DNA from: Caldilinea sp. CFX5
Lineage (GTDB): Bacteria > Chloroflexota > Anaerolineae > Caldilineales > Caldilineaceae
Length of the DNA stretch: 64,000 nucleotides
Assembly (NCBI GenBank): GCA_021405325.1
Contig: QWII01000001.1
Span: 186,001 to 250,000 of the forward strand
Direction of reading: 5' to 3'
In this document: positions 55,716 to 64,000 of the stretch, one piece after another
Layout: each line of letters begins with the position of its first letter
How positions within the stretch are numbered: the stretch's first letter is position 1
Notes under the pieces: generated by a model
The model's database searches: none
What the model saw: only the letters and a program-made list of their open reading frames with translations
What the model was told of the DNA's origin: nothing
Translations under genes and position numbers: made by a program

Positions 55716-58700
55716 ATGAAACCAGTAAACCCTGAAAAAGAACGCATTATCCTGCTTGTCAATCAATTATTAGCGCGCTCCGGGTTAAGCATTGACCAGG
55801 TCGTTGCCCGCATGCAAGTAGACGGCTGTGAGATTACCCGCAGCACCTTTGAAAATCGCTTTACGACGCGTGTTCATCAGAAACCGAATGTACCGGCAGC
55901 TTGGCTGCTTTCGCTACTTCGCGCCTTCACACAAAATCTATTGAACGATGAGCGCTGTCGCGCCGAGGAGGCGCTTGAGTTGGCTAGGTTGGTCAGATTA
56001 CCGCTCGACCTTCTTTCTGAAGTAAACCACTTTTTTCCACCGGCAGAGTTTACAGGAGCCATAGAAAAGTACGTACCAACATTATACTTTTGGATTGGGC
56101 AAAACACAACATTTGCATCAGATTATCTTACAGAAACGAAAGAAACCCGATCAAATAATGGGCAAAAACGTCTCACAAATTCGACAGCGCGCCAAGCGCA
56201 CGAGCCCGAAGCTGATTGGGGGGAAGCGCCCGACATTGCTCATTTTCATGGCCGCAGCAGTGAGCTTGCCATCGTACAGCGCTGGATACAAGAGGAAAAG
56301 TGTCGCGCCATCGGCATCTTTGGCATGAGTGGCATCGGCAAGAGTCTGCTTGCCACCCGTCTGGCGCACCAAATGGCGCCCGAATTCCCCCGAATTTGCT
56401 GGCGTTCCCTGCACAATGCCCAGCCTTTATTCGATTTTCTTGGCGATTGTCTAACCAGCTTGACGGCGCAACCTGAAAGTGAATTGCCGCTAACGGTGGA
56501 AAAACGGCAGATGTTGTTCATTCAAACGCTCCGCCGGCATAAGTGCATTGTCGTGATTGATAACTTTGAAACCGTCATGGAAGAAGGGGACGCCACCGGC
56601 CGCTATCGCGCCGGGTACGAAAACTATGGCCCCTTCCTCCATACGCTTACCGCCACCCACCACCGCAGTTGCATCCTGCTGACCAGCCAGGAAAAACCGG
56701 TTGAATTTGCCCGCCTGGAGGGGAGCGGTCTCCCCATTCGGGCGCTCACCTTGACGGGGTTGTCGGCGGCAGTGGCCCAGCAACTGTTGCACAGCAAAGG
56801 GCTGTGCGGTGACGATGAAAGCTGGAACCACTTCTGTACACGCTACTCCGGCAACCCCCTGGCGCTCCAATTAGCCGCCGATGCCATTCGTGAACTCTTT
56901 GCCGGTGATATTGCCGCCTTTCTGGCCACCGATACCACCCTCCTGCACGACATTCGCGAGTTGGTCGATCAACAATTTAGCCGGATCACGCTGCTCGAAC
57001 GCGAGACGCTTTACTGGTTGGGCATCGAACGCAAGATGGTCACCCTGGAAACGTTGCAACAGAATCTCGTCCAACCCGTACCAGCCGTCCAACTGGTGGA
57101 CGCCCTGCACTCGCTTCGGCGCCGCTCCCTGATCGAAGCCAATCAACATGGGTTTAGCCTCGTTACGGTTGTCCTGGGTTATATTACCGAACGCCTAGTT
57201 GATCTGGTTGTCGCCGAGATCAAGGCCGAGATGCCATTGATCCTACGCAGCTTTGCCCTCTTAAAAACCGAGACCGAGGAACATCTGCGCGATACCCAAG
57301 CGCGCCGGTTGCTCCTCCCAATCATTGAACACTTACGCCGCACCTGGTCAGCCGAAGCGATCACCGGTCGGCTCTGGCAGATGTTACAACGGCTACAAAG
57401 CGAACAACCGCCCCCTCCCGATTACGCCGCCGGCAATCTGCTCAATCTGTTAGCCTATCTTTCGGCCAATTTTACCAAACGTGATTTATCCGCGCTGTCG
57501 ATCCGCCAGGCCCACCTGCATAACGTCATCTTGCAAGATGTCAATTTTAGTGGTTGCACCTTCCGTGACACTACCTTCTTGGAGACCTTCGGCAGCATTG
57601 CCACCGTCGCCTATAGCGCCCAGGGTGATCGACTGGCGGCCGGTATGACCAACGGGGAGATTCATATCTGGCGGCTTGATAGCGAGGCGCCCCCTTTGCG
57701 GTTGCAAGGTCATACCGACATGGTCTGGTCCGTCGCCTTTCATCCCAACGGCCAGCGGCTGGCCAGCAGCAGTGAAGACCAGAGCGTCCGCCTGTGGGAT
57801 GTAAACAGCGGCGAATGTCTCGTGCAGATCCATGCTCACAACGACTGGGTCAAAAGCGTCGCCTTTGACCGCACGGGCGACCACCTGATCAGCGCCGGCC
57901 ATGACGCCCTGGTGCGGATCTGGGAGGTTGCCACGGGGCAGAGCCGACAGGGTTGGCAAGCGCATGAAGGGTGGCTTTGGCACGCCATCTACAGCCCGGA
58001 TGATCGCCTCATCGCCACCGCCGGGCAAGATCAGTTGATCAAACTATGGGACGCGGCGACGGGACAATGGCGGCAAACGCTCACCGGCCACAGCGCGCCC
58101 GTGCGCGCCCTGGCCTTTGCCCCCAACGGCCAACTCCTCGCCAGCGGCAGCTTTGACCACACCATCAAGCTCTGGGACATTGCCACCGGTCGTTGTCTGC
58201 GCACCTTAACCGGTCATGCCAACTTAATCTGGTCAATTGCCTTTAGCCCCGATGGAACCCTCCTGGCCAGCAGCGCTGATGATCAGAGCGTCCGCTTGTG
58301 GGAGGTAGCCGGCGGCGAGGTGCGTCATCTCCTGACGGGTCATCACAATCGCGTTTGGTCCGTTGCCTTTCATCCAAGCGGCGGACTGCTGGTCGGCGGC
58401 GGTGACGATCAAACCTTGCGTTTTTGGGATGTCGCCACTGGTCATCTCGTGCGGAAACAGGAAGGGTACACCAACCAAATTTGGTCATTGGCGCTACCTA
58501 CGATGCAGGGCGGGGGCGGCCAACTGCTCGCCAGTGGCGGTGACGATGGGATTGTACGCTTATGGTCCCTGTGCACCGGCCAACATGTCCGTTTGCTGCA
58601 AGGTCATCGCGAACGAGTGCGTTCGGTGGCTTTCAGCCCCGCTGGCCAATGGCTGGCCAGCGGCAGCGATGATCACACCATCCGACTCTGGCAGACACAT

Positions 58701-59456
58701 CATGGCGTTTGTCACCAGATCCTGACTGGTCATACCAATCGCGTCTGGTCGGTTGCCTTTAGCGCTGATGGGCGCACCTTAGCCAGCGCCAGTGAAGATC
58801 AGACGGTGCGGCTTTGGGATCCGGCCAGCGGACGCACGCAGCGCACCATCCGTCACAGCGCCGGGCGCATCTGGTCCATTGCCTTTCACCCGCACAGTCC
58901 CTTGCTGGCCGGCGGCGCCGATAGCACGGCGGTTTGCCTCTGGGATGCCGAGAGCGGCGAACAGATTCAAAGTTGGCGCGGTCATCAAGGCCGCATCTGG
59001 CATGTCGCCTTTAGCCCCGATGGGCGCTGGCTGGCCAGCAGCAGCGCTGATTGTACGGTGCGCCTTTGGGAGGTGGCAACCGGGCGCTGTCGTTATGTAC
59101 TGGCGGGCCACAGTGACGCCGTGTGGGCCGTCGCCTTTAGTCCCGATGGCGAGTGGCTGGCCAGCAGCGGCGATGATCAGCGCATCTGCCTCTGGCATGT
59201 CGCACATGGCGCCCTGGTCCATACCCTGCACGGCCACCAGGGCTGTGTCTGGACGCTGGCCTTTGCCGACAACGGCTTGTTGGTCAGTGGCGGCCAGGAT
59301 GAAACCATCCGCCTTTGGGATGCCCACAGCGGCGCCTGGCAGCAAACCCTGCGCAGCGAACGCCCCTACGAGCGCATGAACATCACCGGCGTCACCGGCC
59401 TGACCGCGGCGCAAAAGGCGGCGTTACGGGCGCTAGGGGCGATTGAGCGCGAGTAG
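55716..59456 (+). CDS. NB-ARC/STAND ATPase with 14 WD40 repeats (bacterial NLR-like)
   Basis: 1246 residues. N-terminal 1-130: a helical domain that may bind DNA or another partner (LLARSGLSIDQVVARMQVDG). NB-ARC about 175-560: P-loop FGMSGIGKS at 202-210, Walker B KCIVVIDNFE, LLTSQEKP and GNPLALQLAADAI (GLPL-like). A short pentapeptide-like stretch (LSIRQAHLHNVILQDVNFSG) leads to 14 WD40 repeats (about 628-1215), enough for two seven-bladed propellers. A short tail ITGVTGLTAAQKAALRALGA ends the protein. No enzymatic effector domain is visible. Sensor propellers on a STAND switch fit signalling or defence. Confidence 0.88.
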   Translation: MKPVNPEKERIILLVNQLLARSGLSIDQVVARMQVDGCEITRSTFENRFTTRVHQKPNVPAAWLLSLLRAFTQNLLNDERCRAEEALELARLVRLPLDLLSEVNHFFPPAEFTGAIEKYVPTLYFWIGQNTTFASDYLTETKETRSNNGQKRLTNSTARQAHEPEADWGEAPDIAHFHGRSSELAIVQRWIQEEKCRAIGIFGMSGIGKSLLATRLAHQMAPEFPRICWRSLHNAQPLFDFLGDCLTSLTAQPESELPLTVEKRQMLFIQTLRRHKCIVVIDNFETVMEEGDATGRYRAGYENYGPFLHTLTATHHRSCILLTSQEKPVEFARLEGSGLPIRALTLTGLSAAVAQQLLHSKGLCGDDESWNHFCTRYSGNPLALQLAADAIRELFAGDIAAFLATDTTLLHDIRELVDQQFSRITLLERETLYWLGIERKMVTLETLQQNLVQPVPAVQLVDALHSLRRRSLIEANQHGFSLVTVVLGYITERLVDLVVAEIKAEMPLILRSFALLKTETEEHLRDTQARRLLLPIIEHLRRTWSAEAITGRLWQMLQRLQSEQPPPPDYAAGNLLNLLAYLSANFTKRDLSALSIRQAHLHNVILQDVNFSGCTFRDTTFLETFGSIATVAYSAQGDRLAAGMTNGEIHIWRLDSEAPPLRLQGHTDMVWSVAFHPNGQRLASSSEDQSVRLWDVNSGECLVQIHAHNDWVKSVAFDRTGDHLISAGHDALVRIWEVATGQSRQGWQAHEGWLWHAIYSPDDRLIATAGQDQLIKLWDAATGQWRQTLTGHSAPVRALAFAPNGQLLASGSFDHTIKLWDIATGRCLRTLTGHANLIWSIAFSPDGTLLASSADDQSVRLWEVAGGEVRHLLTGHHNRVWSVAFHPSGGLLVGGGDDQTLRFWDVATGHLVRKQEGYTNQIWSLALPTMQGGGGQLLASGGDDGIVRLWSLCTGQHVRLLQGHRERVRSVAFSPAGQWLASGSDDHTIRLWQTHHGVCHQILTGHTNRVWSVAFSADGRTLASASEDQTVRLWDPASGRTQRTIRHSAGRIWSIAFHPHSPLLAGGADSTAVCLWDAESGEQIQSWRGHQGRIWHVAFSPDGRWLASSSADCTVRLWEVATGRCRYVLAGHSDAVWAVAFSPDGEWLASSGDDQRICLWHVAHGALVHTLHGHQGCVWTLAFADNGLLVSGGQDETIRLWDAHSGAWQQTLRSERPYERMNITGVTGLTAAQKAALRALGAIERE

Positions 59457-59475
59457 GGTTCATACCGCCGCCCTT

Positions 59476-59641
59476 AGCGAGTCCATGACTCACCTTGCGC
59501 AGCCCTATGGCAACGCCACCCCAACCGCTCTTGACGAGTCCGTGACTCGCCTTGCGCAGCCGCTTGGCAACAAGCGCCCAACCGCTCTTGGCGAGTCCGT
59601 GACTCGCAACAGTTCAGTGCGAGTCACGGACTCGCCAAGAG
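59476..59641. repeat. 57-bp tandem repeat capped by a perfect 23-bp palindrome
   Basis: CGAGTCC(A/G)TGACTC... recurs at 59479, 59536 and 59593, a period of exactly 57 bases. The last unit ends in CTCTTGGCGAGTCCGTGACT (arm 59585-59607) facing its complement at 59619-59641 across 11 bases. Because 57 is a multiple of three, the frame stays open as a false 83-codon ORF. Confidence 0.85.
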
Positions 59642-59717
59642 CAGGCAGGGGGCAGGCAATGAGCGTAAAGGATTGCAAGCCAATCATCAAATAAAACTAG
59701 AGGAAAGCGAGTAACGC

Positions 59718-60581
59718 ATGACACAACAAGCAGCCGTCGCCTTGGAATCGACGGTGATCACCCACGGGTTGCCCTATCCCCATAACCTGGCGCTGGCGCA
59801 GGAGATGGAAGCCATTGTCCGCCGGTATGGCGCCGAACCGCGCACGGTTGCCATTTTGGGCGGGGAGTTGCTGGCGGGGTTGACAACCGAACAGATGACC
59901 CATCTGGCCCAAAGTCGCCAGGTGCGCAAAGTGAGCCGGCGCGACCTGCCGATTGTCGTCGCCCGCCGGGAAGATGGCGCGACCACCGTGGCGACGACCA
60001 TGTGGATCGCAGCGCGCGCGGGCATCCAGGTCTTTGCGACGGGTGGCATCGGTGGCGTACATCGGGGCAACGGCTTTGATGTGAGCGCCGACCTGCAAGA
60101 GCTGGCGCAGACGCCGGTCATTGTCGTCTGCGCCGGCGCGAAAGCAATTTTGGATCTGCCGGCAACGTTGGAATATTTGGAGACCCACGGCGTCACCGTG
60201 ATCGGCTGGCAGAGCGACGAGTTCCCCGCCTTCTACAGCCGCAGCAGTGGCCTGCCGGTCGATGTGCGCTGTGACAGTGCAGAAGAAGTGGTTGCTATCT
60301 GGCGCGCCAAGCAGGAATTGCAGTTGCCGGGCGGCCTGTTAGTGACGGTCCCCGTCCCAACTGAAGAGGAGATCCCTGCCACCGAAATCGAGCCGCTCAT
60401 TCGGCAAGCGGTGACCGAGGCCGAACACCAAAGGTTGCGGTCAGCCCAGGTGACGCCTTATCTCTTGTCGCGCCTGGTGGCGTTGAGTGGCGAGCGAAGT
60501 CTACATGCGAATCTGGCGTTGCTTAAAAACAATGCTGCCGTGGCGGCGCAGATTGCGGTGGCATTGAAACAGCGAGGATGA
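59718..60581 (+). CDS. psuG: Pseudouridine-5'-phosphate glycosidase
   Basis: Reversibly splits pseudouridine 5'-phosphate into uracil and ribose 5-phosphate. 287 residues with LESTVITHGLPYPHNLALAQ, VSRRDLPIVVARREDGATTV, FATGGIGGVHRG, VVCAGAKAILDLPATLEYLE and EFPAFYSRSSGLPV, all standard. The usual partner pseudouridine kinase (psuK) is not adjacent. AGAGGAAAG precedes the ATG. A clean hairpin follows the stop. Confidence 0.96.
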   Translation: MTQQAAVALESTVITHGLPYPHNLALAQEMEAIVRRYGAEPRTVAILGGELLAGLTTEQMTHLAQSRQVRKVSRRDLPIVVARREDGATTVATTMWIAARAGIQVFATGGIGGVHRGNGFDVSADLQELAQTPVIVVCAGAKAILDLPATLEYLETHGVTVIGWQSDEFPAFYSRSSGLPVDVRCDSAEEVVAIWRAKQELQLPGGLLVTVPVPTEEEIPATEIEPLIRQAVTEAEHQRLRSAQVTPYLLSRLVALSGERSLHANLALLKNNAAVAAQIAVALKQRG

Positions 60582-60594
60582 GCAGGTAAAAATT

Positions 60595-60627
60595 GCCGAA
60601 TGCAAGATTTCTAATCTTGCATTCGGC
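60595..60627. terminator. Perfect 15-bp hairpin between psuG and the PIN gene
   Basis: GCCGAATGCAAGATT (60595-60609) faces AATCTTGCATTCGGC (60613-60627) around TCT. It lies between convergent genes and probably ends both transcripts, though U-runs are weak. Confidence 0.6.
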
Positions 60628-60631
60628 CGAC

Positions 60632-61051
60632 TCAACTATATGTACTTGGAATGTAGCTTTGCAGAAACCGCTCAGGCGTCACGATTTCAAAGGCTGTCGT
60701 CTTTAATTCGACAAGAAAGTGGCGATTATCAGAAATCAAGTATGTTACCTGCTGCCACTCTGCAAATGCACCAATAAACGCGTCGCCTTTTTCACGTAAC
60801 CCTAATGCCACATATTTGTCGACCAAACTGCGCGGCACAGCTTCATAAATCACAGTAGTGTTTGACGATTTTCGCAGGAGCGTATGAAACGTCTTCACTT
60901 CGGCTGGACTTAGATTACGCGTTACTTCCGTGATCACGATGCGAGGGAGTACAACCTCCAGACGTGGTAACAAGAAGAGCAAGCGTTCACAAGCGGCATC
61001 CGTACCAGATATACCAAAGATGAACTGATTACTATCGATACAAATGCGCAT
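60632..61051 (-). CDS. PIN-domain toxin-like ribonuclease
   Basis: 139 residues. RICIDSNQFIFGISG gives the first acidic residue, ITEVTRNL the Glu, KGDAFIGAFAEW a central Asp and YLISDNRHFL the last Asp, which is the four-acid PIN arrangement. The start ATG 61051 lies behind GAGGCGGAG and inside the end of the antitoxin gene (20-base overlap). Likely a VapC-type RNase inhibited by the upstream protein. Confidence 0.8.
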   Translation of the reverse strand: MRICIDSNQFIFGISGTDAACERLLFLLPRLEVVLPRIVITEVTRNLSPAEVKTFHTLLRKSSNTTVIYEAVPRSLVDKYVALGLREKGDAFIGAFAEWQQVTYLISDNRHFLVELKTTAFEIVTPERFLQSYIPSTYS

Positions 61052-61325
61052 ACTCCGCCTCAAAAATTTGACGGCGCTGTTCACGCAGGTTGTTAATTAC
61101 TTCCTCTTTGGTCTCGCCTAACCGAAACCCGCCAGCCATGCGTACTTGCTTTTGGAAAGTGCGAAATTCTTGTTCCCAACTTTGATGCTCAATTTCGGCC
61201 AAATAGCGCTTTACAGCTTGCGCAATCAGATCAACCGGATTTTGAAAGGCAAGATCATGTTGTGCTTTAACAAGGTCTTGGTACAAATTTTCCGGCACGT
61301 CCCAAACAATTTCAGTTGATGACAT
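61032..61325 (-). CDS. Antitoxin-like partner of the PIN protein
   Basis: 97 residues: MSSTEIVWDVPENLYQDLVK reads like a ribbon-helix-helix/MraZ-free antitoxin start, followed by a helical basic-acidic C-terminal part KEEVINNLREQRRQIFEAEY that could wrap the toxin. GGGGGAC precedes the ATG. It overlaps the PIN gene by 20 bases, the usual antitoxin-first order. Confidence 0.7.
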   Translation of the reverse strand: MSSTEIVWDVPENLYQDLVKAQHDLAFQNPVDLIAQAVKRYLAEIEHQSWEQEFRTFQKQVRMAGGFRLGETKEEVINNLREQRRQIFEAEYAHLYR

Positions 61326-61351
61326 CGTTATGTCCCCCCTGTAGCGATTAG

Positions 61352-63241
61352 TTACGCGCCCGCCGGCGCATCCAACAACTTGAGGAAATCCTGGCGATCC
61401 AGCACTTCCCGCTCCAAGAGCGCTTCGGCGACGCTGGTGAGTTTGTCCTTTTGTTGGAGCAGGATGGTCTTGGCCCGGTCATAGGCGGAGTTGACGATGC
61501 GCCGCACTTCCTGGTCGATCTTGCGGGCGACATCTTCGCTGTAGGAGCGCTGTTCGCCGATCTCCATGCCCATGAAGGGGTTGCTATCACCCTGTTGCAA
61601 CTGCATGGGGCCGATCAACTCACTCATACCAAAGCGGGTGACCATCGCTTTCGCCAGCTTGCTGACCCGTTCCAGGTCTTCAGCGGCCTTGGTCGTCGGC
61701 TCGGCGAAGACGATCTCTTCGGCGGCGCGACCGGCCAAGAGCGCCGCAATCGCATCTTCATATTCGGCGCGGCTGCGCAGCCGCTTCTCTTCCTCCGGCA
61801 GTGACATGACATACCCCAGCGATTGGCCGCGGCTGACAATGGTCAACTTGGCAACGCGATCAGTGTGTTCGAGCGCTTCAATGACCAGGGCGCGACCGGC
61901 CTCGTTGTAGGCCACCACGCGGCGGTCTTTGACATCCAATACCCGGCTACGGCGGGCCGGGCCGGCCATCACCCGTTCAATCGACTCCACCAGTTCATCC
62001 ATGCTGATCGAACGCTTGTTGCGCCGGGCCGAGAGAATGGCCGCTTCGTTGATCAAGTTTTCCAGATCAGCGCCGACCATGCCTGGGGTTTGGGCGGCAA
62101 TGGTTTCCAGATTGACATCCGGTCCAATCGGCTTGCCACGGGCGTGGACTTTAAGAATCTCTTCGCGGCCTTTGCGATCCGGCTTATCCACAATCACCTT
62201 GCGGTCAAAGCGACCGGGGCGCAGCAGCGCCGGGTCGAGAATGTCCGGGCGGTTGGTGGCGGCGATGATGACAATGTTGGTATCGGTGTCAAAGCCATCC
62301 ATCTCGACCAGGATCTGGTTGAGCGTCTGTTCCCGCTCATCGTTGCCGCCACCCATGCCGGCGCCACGGTGGCGACCGACAGCGTCGATTTCGTCCACAA
62401 AGATGATACAGGGCGAATTCTTTTTGGCCTGTTCAAAGAGGTCACGCACCCGGCTGGCGCCAACACCCACAAACATTTCGACAAATTCAGAACCGGAGCT
62501 GCTAAAGAAAGGAACGCCGGCTTCCCCGGCCACTGCTTTCGCCAGCAAGGTTTTACCGGTGCCGGGCGAGCCAACCATCAAGACGCCCTTAGGAATGCGG
62601 GCGCCCAGTGCAGCAAACTTTTGTGGCTCCTTCAAAAATTCCACCACTTCGGCCAACTCTTGTTTGGCTTCATCAGAGCCGGCGACATCGTCAAAGGTGA
62701 CGGTAGGGCGATCGGCGTTGTCCAGCTTGCGCGCCCGGCTGCGGCCAAATTGCATGGCGCGATTCTGGCCGCCACCACCCGCCTGCCGCATGATGAAAAT
62801 AAAGAAGCCAAAGATCAAGATCATGGGCAACATCATGATCAACCAATTGAGAATGATGGCCGTATTGGGGGCGCTCTCAATCTCCAGGGGCACAGCTTCC
62901 AGCTTGGCCTTATTCACACCAAAGGCGCTCAGCGTGACCAGCAGGCTTTCATTGCCCTCTTTCCGCGTGCGCACCGCCTTTTGATCATTTTTCAGATCGA
63001 CTATAACCGATTCACCCTGAACGGTGATCTTTTCTACCTTGTCGTCATTGATCAAGTCAGCCACCTCATTCAGGCCGACCATGTCGCCAACTTCGCTGGT
63101 GGTGTTAAAGAGAAAGCGCGAGCCAAAGAGCGCCAACACCACCAGGATAATCCAAAACCAGCCCCGGCTAAAAAAGTTACCGTTCTGGCCTTTATCATCG
63201 CCACCTTTGCGCTGTGGTTTAGGGTTTTTCTCAGATGCCAT
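61352..63241 (-). CDS. ftsH: FtsH homologue lacking the zinc-binding histidines
   Basis: 629 residues with the full FtsH layout: membrane helix about 27-45, extracytoplasmic domain, membrane helix about 127-151, AAA+ module with GSPGTGKT at 224-231, FVDEID, and SRH. The protease domain continues to the end, but the zinc motif HEAGH reads N446-E-A-G-R450; the downstream aspartate (EDLE, about 522) remains. Without both His ligands proteolysis is not expected, while ATPase/unfoldase residues look intact. ATG 63241 chosen. TA pair downstream. Confidence 0.9.
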   Translation of the reverse strand: MASEKNPKPQRKGGDDKGQNGNFFSRGWFWIILVVLALFGSRFLFNTTSEVGDMVGLNEVADLINDDKVEKITVQGESVIVDLKNDQKAVRTRKEGNESLLVTLSAFGVNKAKLEAVPLEIESAPNTAIILNWLIMMLPMILIFGFFIFIMRQAGGGGQNRAMQFGRSRARKLDNADRPTVTFDDVAGSDEAKQELAEVVEFLKEPQKFAALGARIPKGVLMVGSPGTGKTLLAKAVAGEAGVPFFSSSGSEFVEMFVGVGASRVRDLFEQAKKNSPCIIFVDEIDAVGRHRGAGMGGGNDEREQTLNQILVEMDGFDTDTNIVIIAATNRPDILDPALLRPGRFDRKVIVDKPDRKGREEILKVHARGKPIGPDVNLETIAAQTPGMVGADLENLINEAAILSARRNKRSISMDELVESIERVMAGPARRSRVLDVKDRRVVAYNEAGRALVIEALEHTDRVAKLTIVSRGQSLGYVMSLPEEEKRLRSRAEYEDAIAALLAGRAAEEIVFAEPTTKAAEDLERVSKLAKAMVTRFGMSELIGPMQLQQGDSNPFMGMEIGEQRSYSEDVARKIDQEVRRIVNSAYDRAKTILLQQKDKLTSVAEALLEREVLDRQDFLKLLDAPAGA

Positions 63242-63272
63242 GCAATCATTCCATTCTGTTAAGCACAAGTGT

Positions 63273-63338
63273 GTAATTGAATTACGAGTTACGAATTACG
63301 GGTTGCGAATGTAGTATCGTAACTCGTAATTCAATTAC
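63273..63338. repeat. Inverted repeat GTAATTGAATTACGAGTTACGA
   Basis: 22-base perfect arms (63273-63294 and 63317-63338) directly upstream of ftsH, between it and the gene at the window edge. Confidence 0.8.
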
Positions 63339-63357
63339 CACACAACTTTCGCTAATC

Positions 63358-64000
63358 CTACCGCAACCCGCGCAACTTCTCTGCAATCGATATGCCGATT
63401 CGGTGGGTTTTCATGCGATGCAGGGGCTGGAACGCCGTCGCCAGTTGCCGGGTGGGGCAGGAGGCCTCATAGGGCTTGTCACTGAGACAGAGCAAAAGGG
63501 CGCCGCGGCTTTTTAGCCATTCACACAACTGGCAGATTTCTTCGGTCAACGTGATCTCTTCGGCCAGGATTTTGTCAATCGGTGCATCTTCGGCCATGTT
63601 GCCCATGCGGGCCACTGTGCTGCGAAATTCTTCGCGGCGGAACTGTTTGAAAGGGGTCGGGTCGCCAACATGGAGGGCAGCGCGCACGGCTTCATGCACC
63701 TGACGGAACGCTTCCGTGACACTATTGCGACTCATCAGCCGGGAATCAACCCAGCGCACAAATTGTTCAAAGTTGTCAAGGCTCTTGCTGTCGATCTCGC
63801 TTAACAACTCATCAAAGGTGATCAGCCCGGTGTTGAGAACGAGGCAGATATAGGCCAGATAGTCCTGATTGTCGGCGGTCAACCCATGATAGCGGGCGCG
63901 GTTGAGGGCGCTATATTGTTGTTCAAATTCGGTGCGATGAAAATCTTCGCCCAAGACCGCATCCATGGTGTGGAAGATGCCTTCCAGGCGCGCCCGGTCG
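63358..64000 (-). CDS. Unidentified protein, C-terminal part (5' end outside)
   Basis: The frame is open from the window end to a stop at 63358, giving about 213 residues; an internal ATG at 63966 exists but the codons before it (ending LEGIFHT) read as protein. Mostly helical and charged: NQDYLAYICLVLNTGLITFD, FRQVHEAVRAALHVGDPTPF. The segment SRGALLLCLSDKPYEAS and a final KTHRIGIS suggest the end of a HAD-like phosphohydrolase, but this is weak. Same strand as ftsH. Confidence 0.55.
   Translation of the reverse strand, partial: DRARLEGIFHTMDAVLGEDFHRTEFEQQYSALNRARYHGLTADNQDYLAYICLVLNTGLITFDELLSEIDSKSLDNFEQFVRWVDSRLMSRNSVTEAFRQVHEAVRAALHVGDPTPFKQFRREEFRSTVARMGNMAEDAPIDKILAEEITLTEEICQLCEWLKSRGALLLCLSDKPYEASCPTRQLATAFQPLHRMKTHRIGISIAEKLRGLR

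Noticed and set aside
59443..59694. 83-codon frame after the WD40 gene
   Set aside because: It is open only because the repeat unit is 57 bases long; no ribosome site, and the rest is a palindrome.
61823..63262. 479-codon open frame on the plus strand
   Set aside because: It lies fully antisense to ftsH, whose protein is clearly recognisable; codon pattern and composition are those of a shadow frame.

Overview
The window is a moderately GC-rich bacterial chromosome segment, densely coded on both strands, with no rRNA, tRNA, CRISPR array, prophage or insertion-sequence transposase that I could see. The likely source is a Chloroflexota bacterium (Anaerolineae/Caldilineae-like). This is inferred from a secreted protein ending in an FLPLIQK-type tail, a large NB-ARC/WD40 protein, a long archaeal-type PheRS and many intergenic palindromes. 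It has not been tested by any database search.

Layout. 1-4.3 kb (minus): argS (3' end outside the window), polA and a small unknown gene. 4.5-9 kb: a membrane family-2 glycosyltransferase (minus) and lon (plus). 9.1-12.5 kb (minus): a RIO1-type kinase followed by three GNAT acetyltransferases in an overlapping operon, preceded by a leader with tandem terminators and a 25-codon ORF. 12.7-17.4 kb (plus): CPBP protease, SAM methyltransferase, TPR/HTH regulator and a small secreted protein. 17.4-18.05 kb: a non-coding interval with a consensus promoter, a probable small RNA and several hairpins.

18-41 kb is an aromatic amino-acid region: aroH, pheA, two tandem DAHP synthases, tyrA, a divergent aroA, aroE, a tyrosine-phosphatase-like gene, tyrS, a Nudix gene, archaeal-type pheS and pheT, and further on trpB and trpA. 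Synthesis of Phe, Tyr and Trp is thus interleaved with the synthetases that use Phe and Tyr. Within it lie an AAA-like/PD-(D/E)XK protein, a secreted protein built from seven repeats of about 105 residues, a membrane glycosyltransferase between trpB and trpA, and a DUF5674 gene pair.

41-51 kb: a PucR regulator, a small membrane protein, a zinc alcohol dehydrogenase, a cold-shock gene with a consensus promoter and a terminator inside its leader, and a sugar or sugar-acid cluster (enolase-superfamily dehydratase, Gfo/Idh/MocA, aldo/keto reductase, sugar isomerase, SMP-30 lactonase). 51-55.5 kb: a DapF homologue in which both catalytic cysteines are serine, a hot-dog thioesterase, a PhyH-like dioxygenase, an AlaX-type editing protein and a DUF3307 membrane protein. 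55.7-64 kb: an NB-ARC/14xWD40 protein, psuG, a PIN toxin/antitoxin pair, an FtsH homologue whose zinc motif is NEAGR instead of HEAGH, and the edge of an unidentified gene.

Three standard housekeeping genes carry changed active sites: aroA, dapF and ftsH. In addition, almost every long intergenic gap holds a palindromic repeat. Several share the centre TTCGACARGCTCA between arms that differ from locus to locus, and another pair (140 and 149 bp) shares terminal inverted repeats that touch or supply stop codons.
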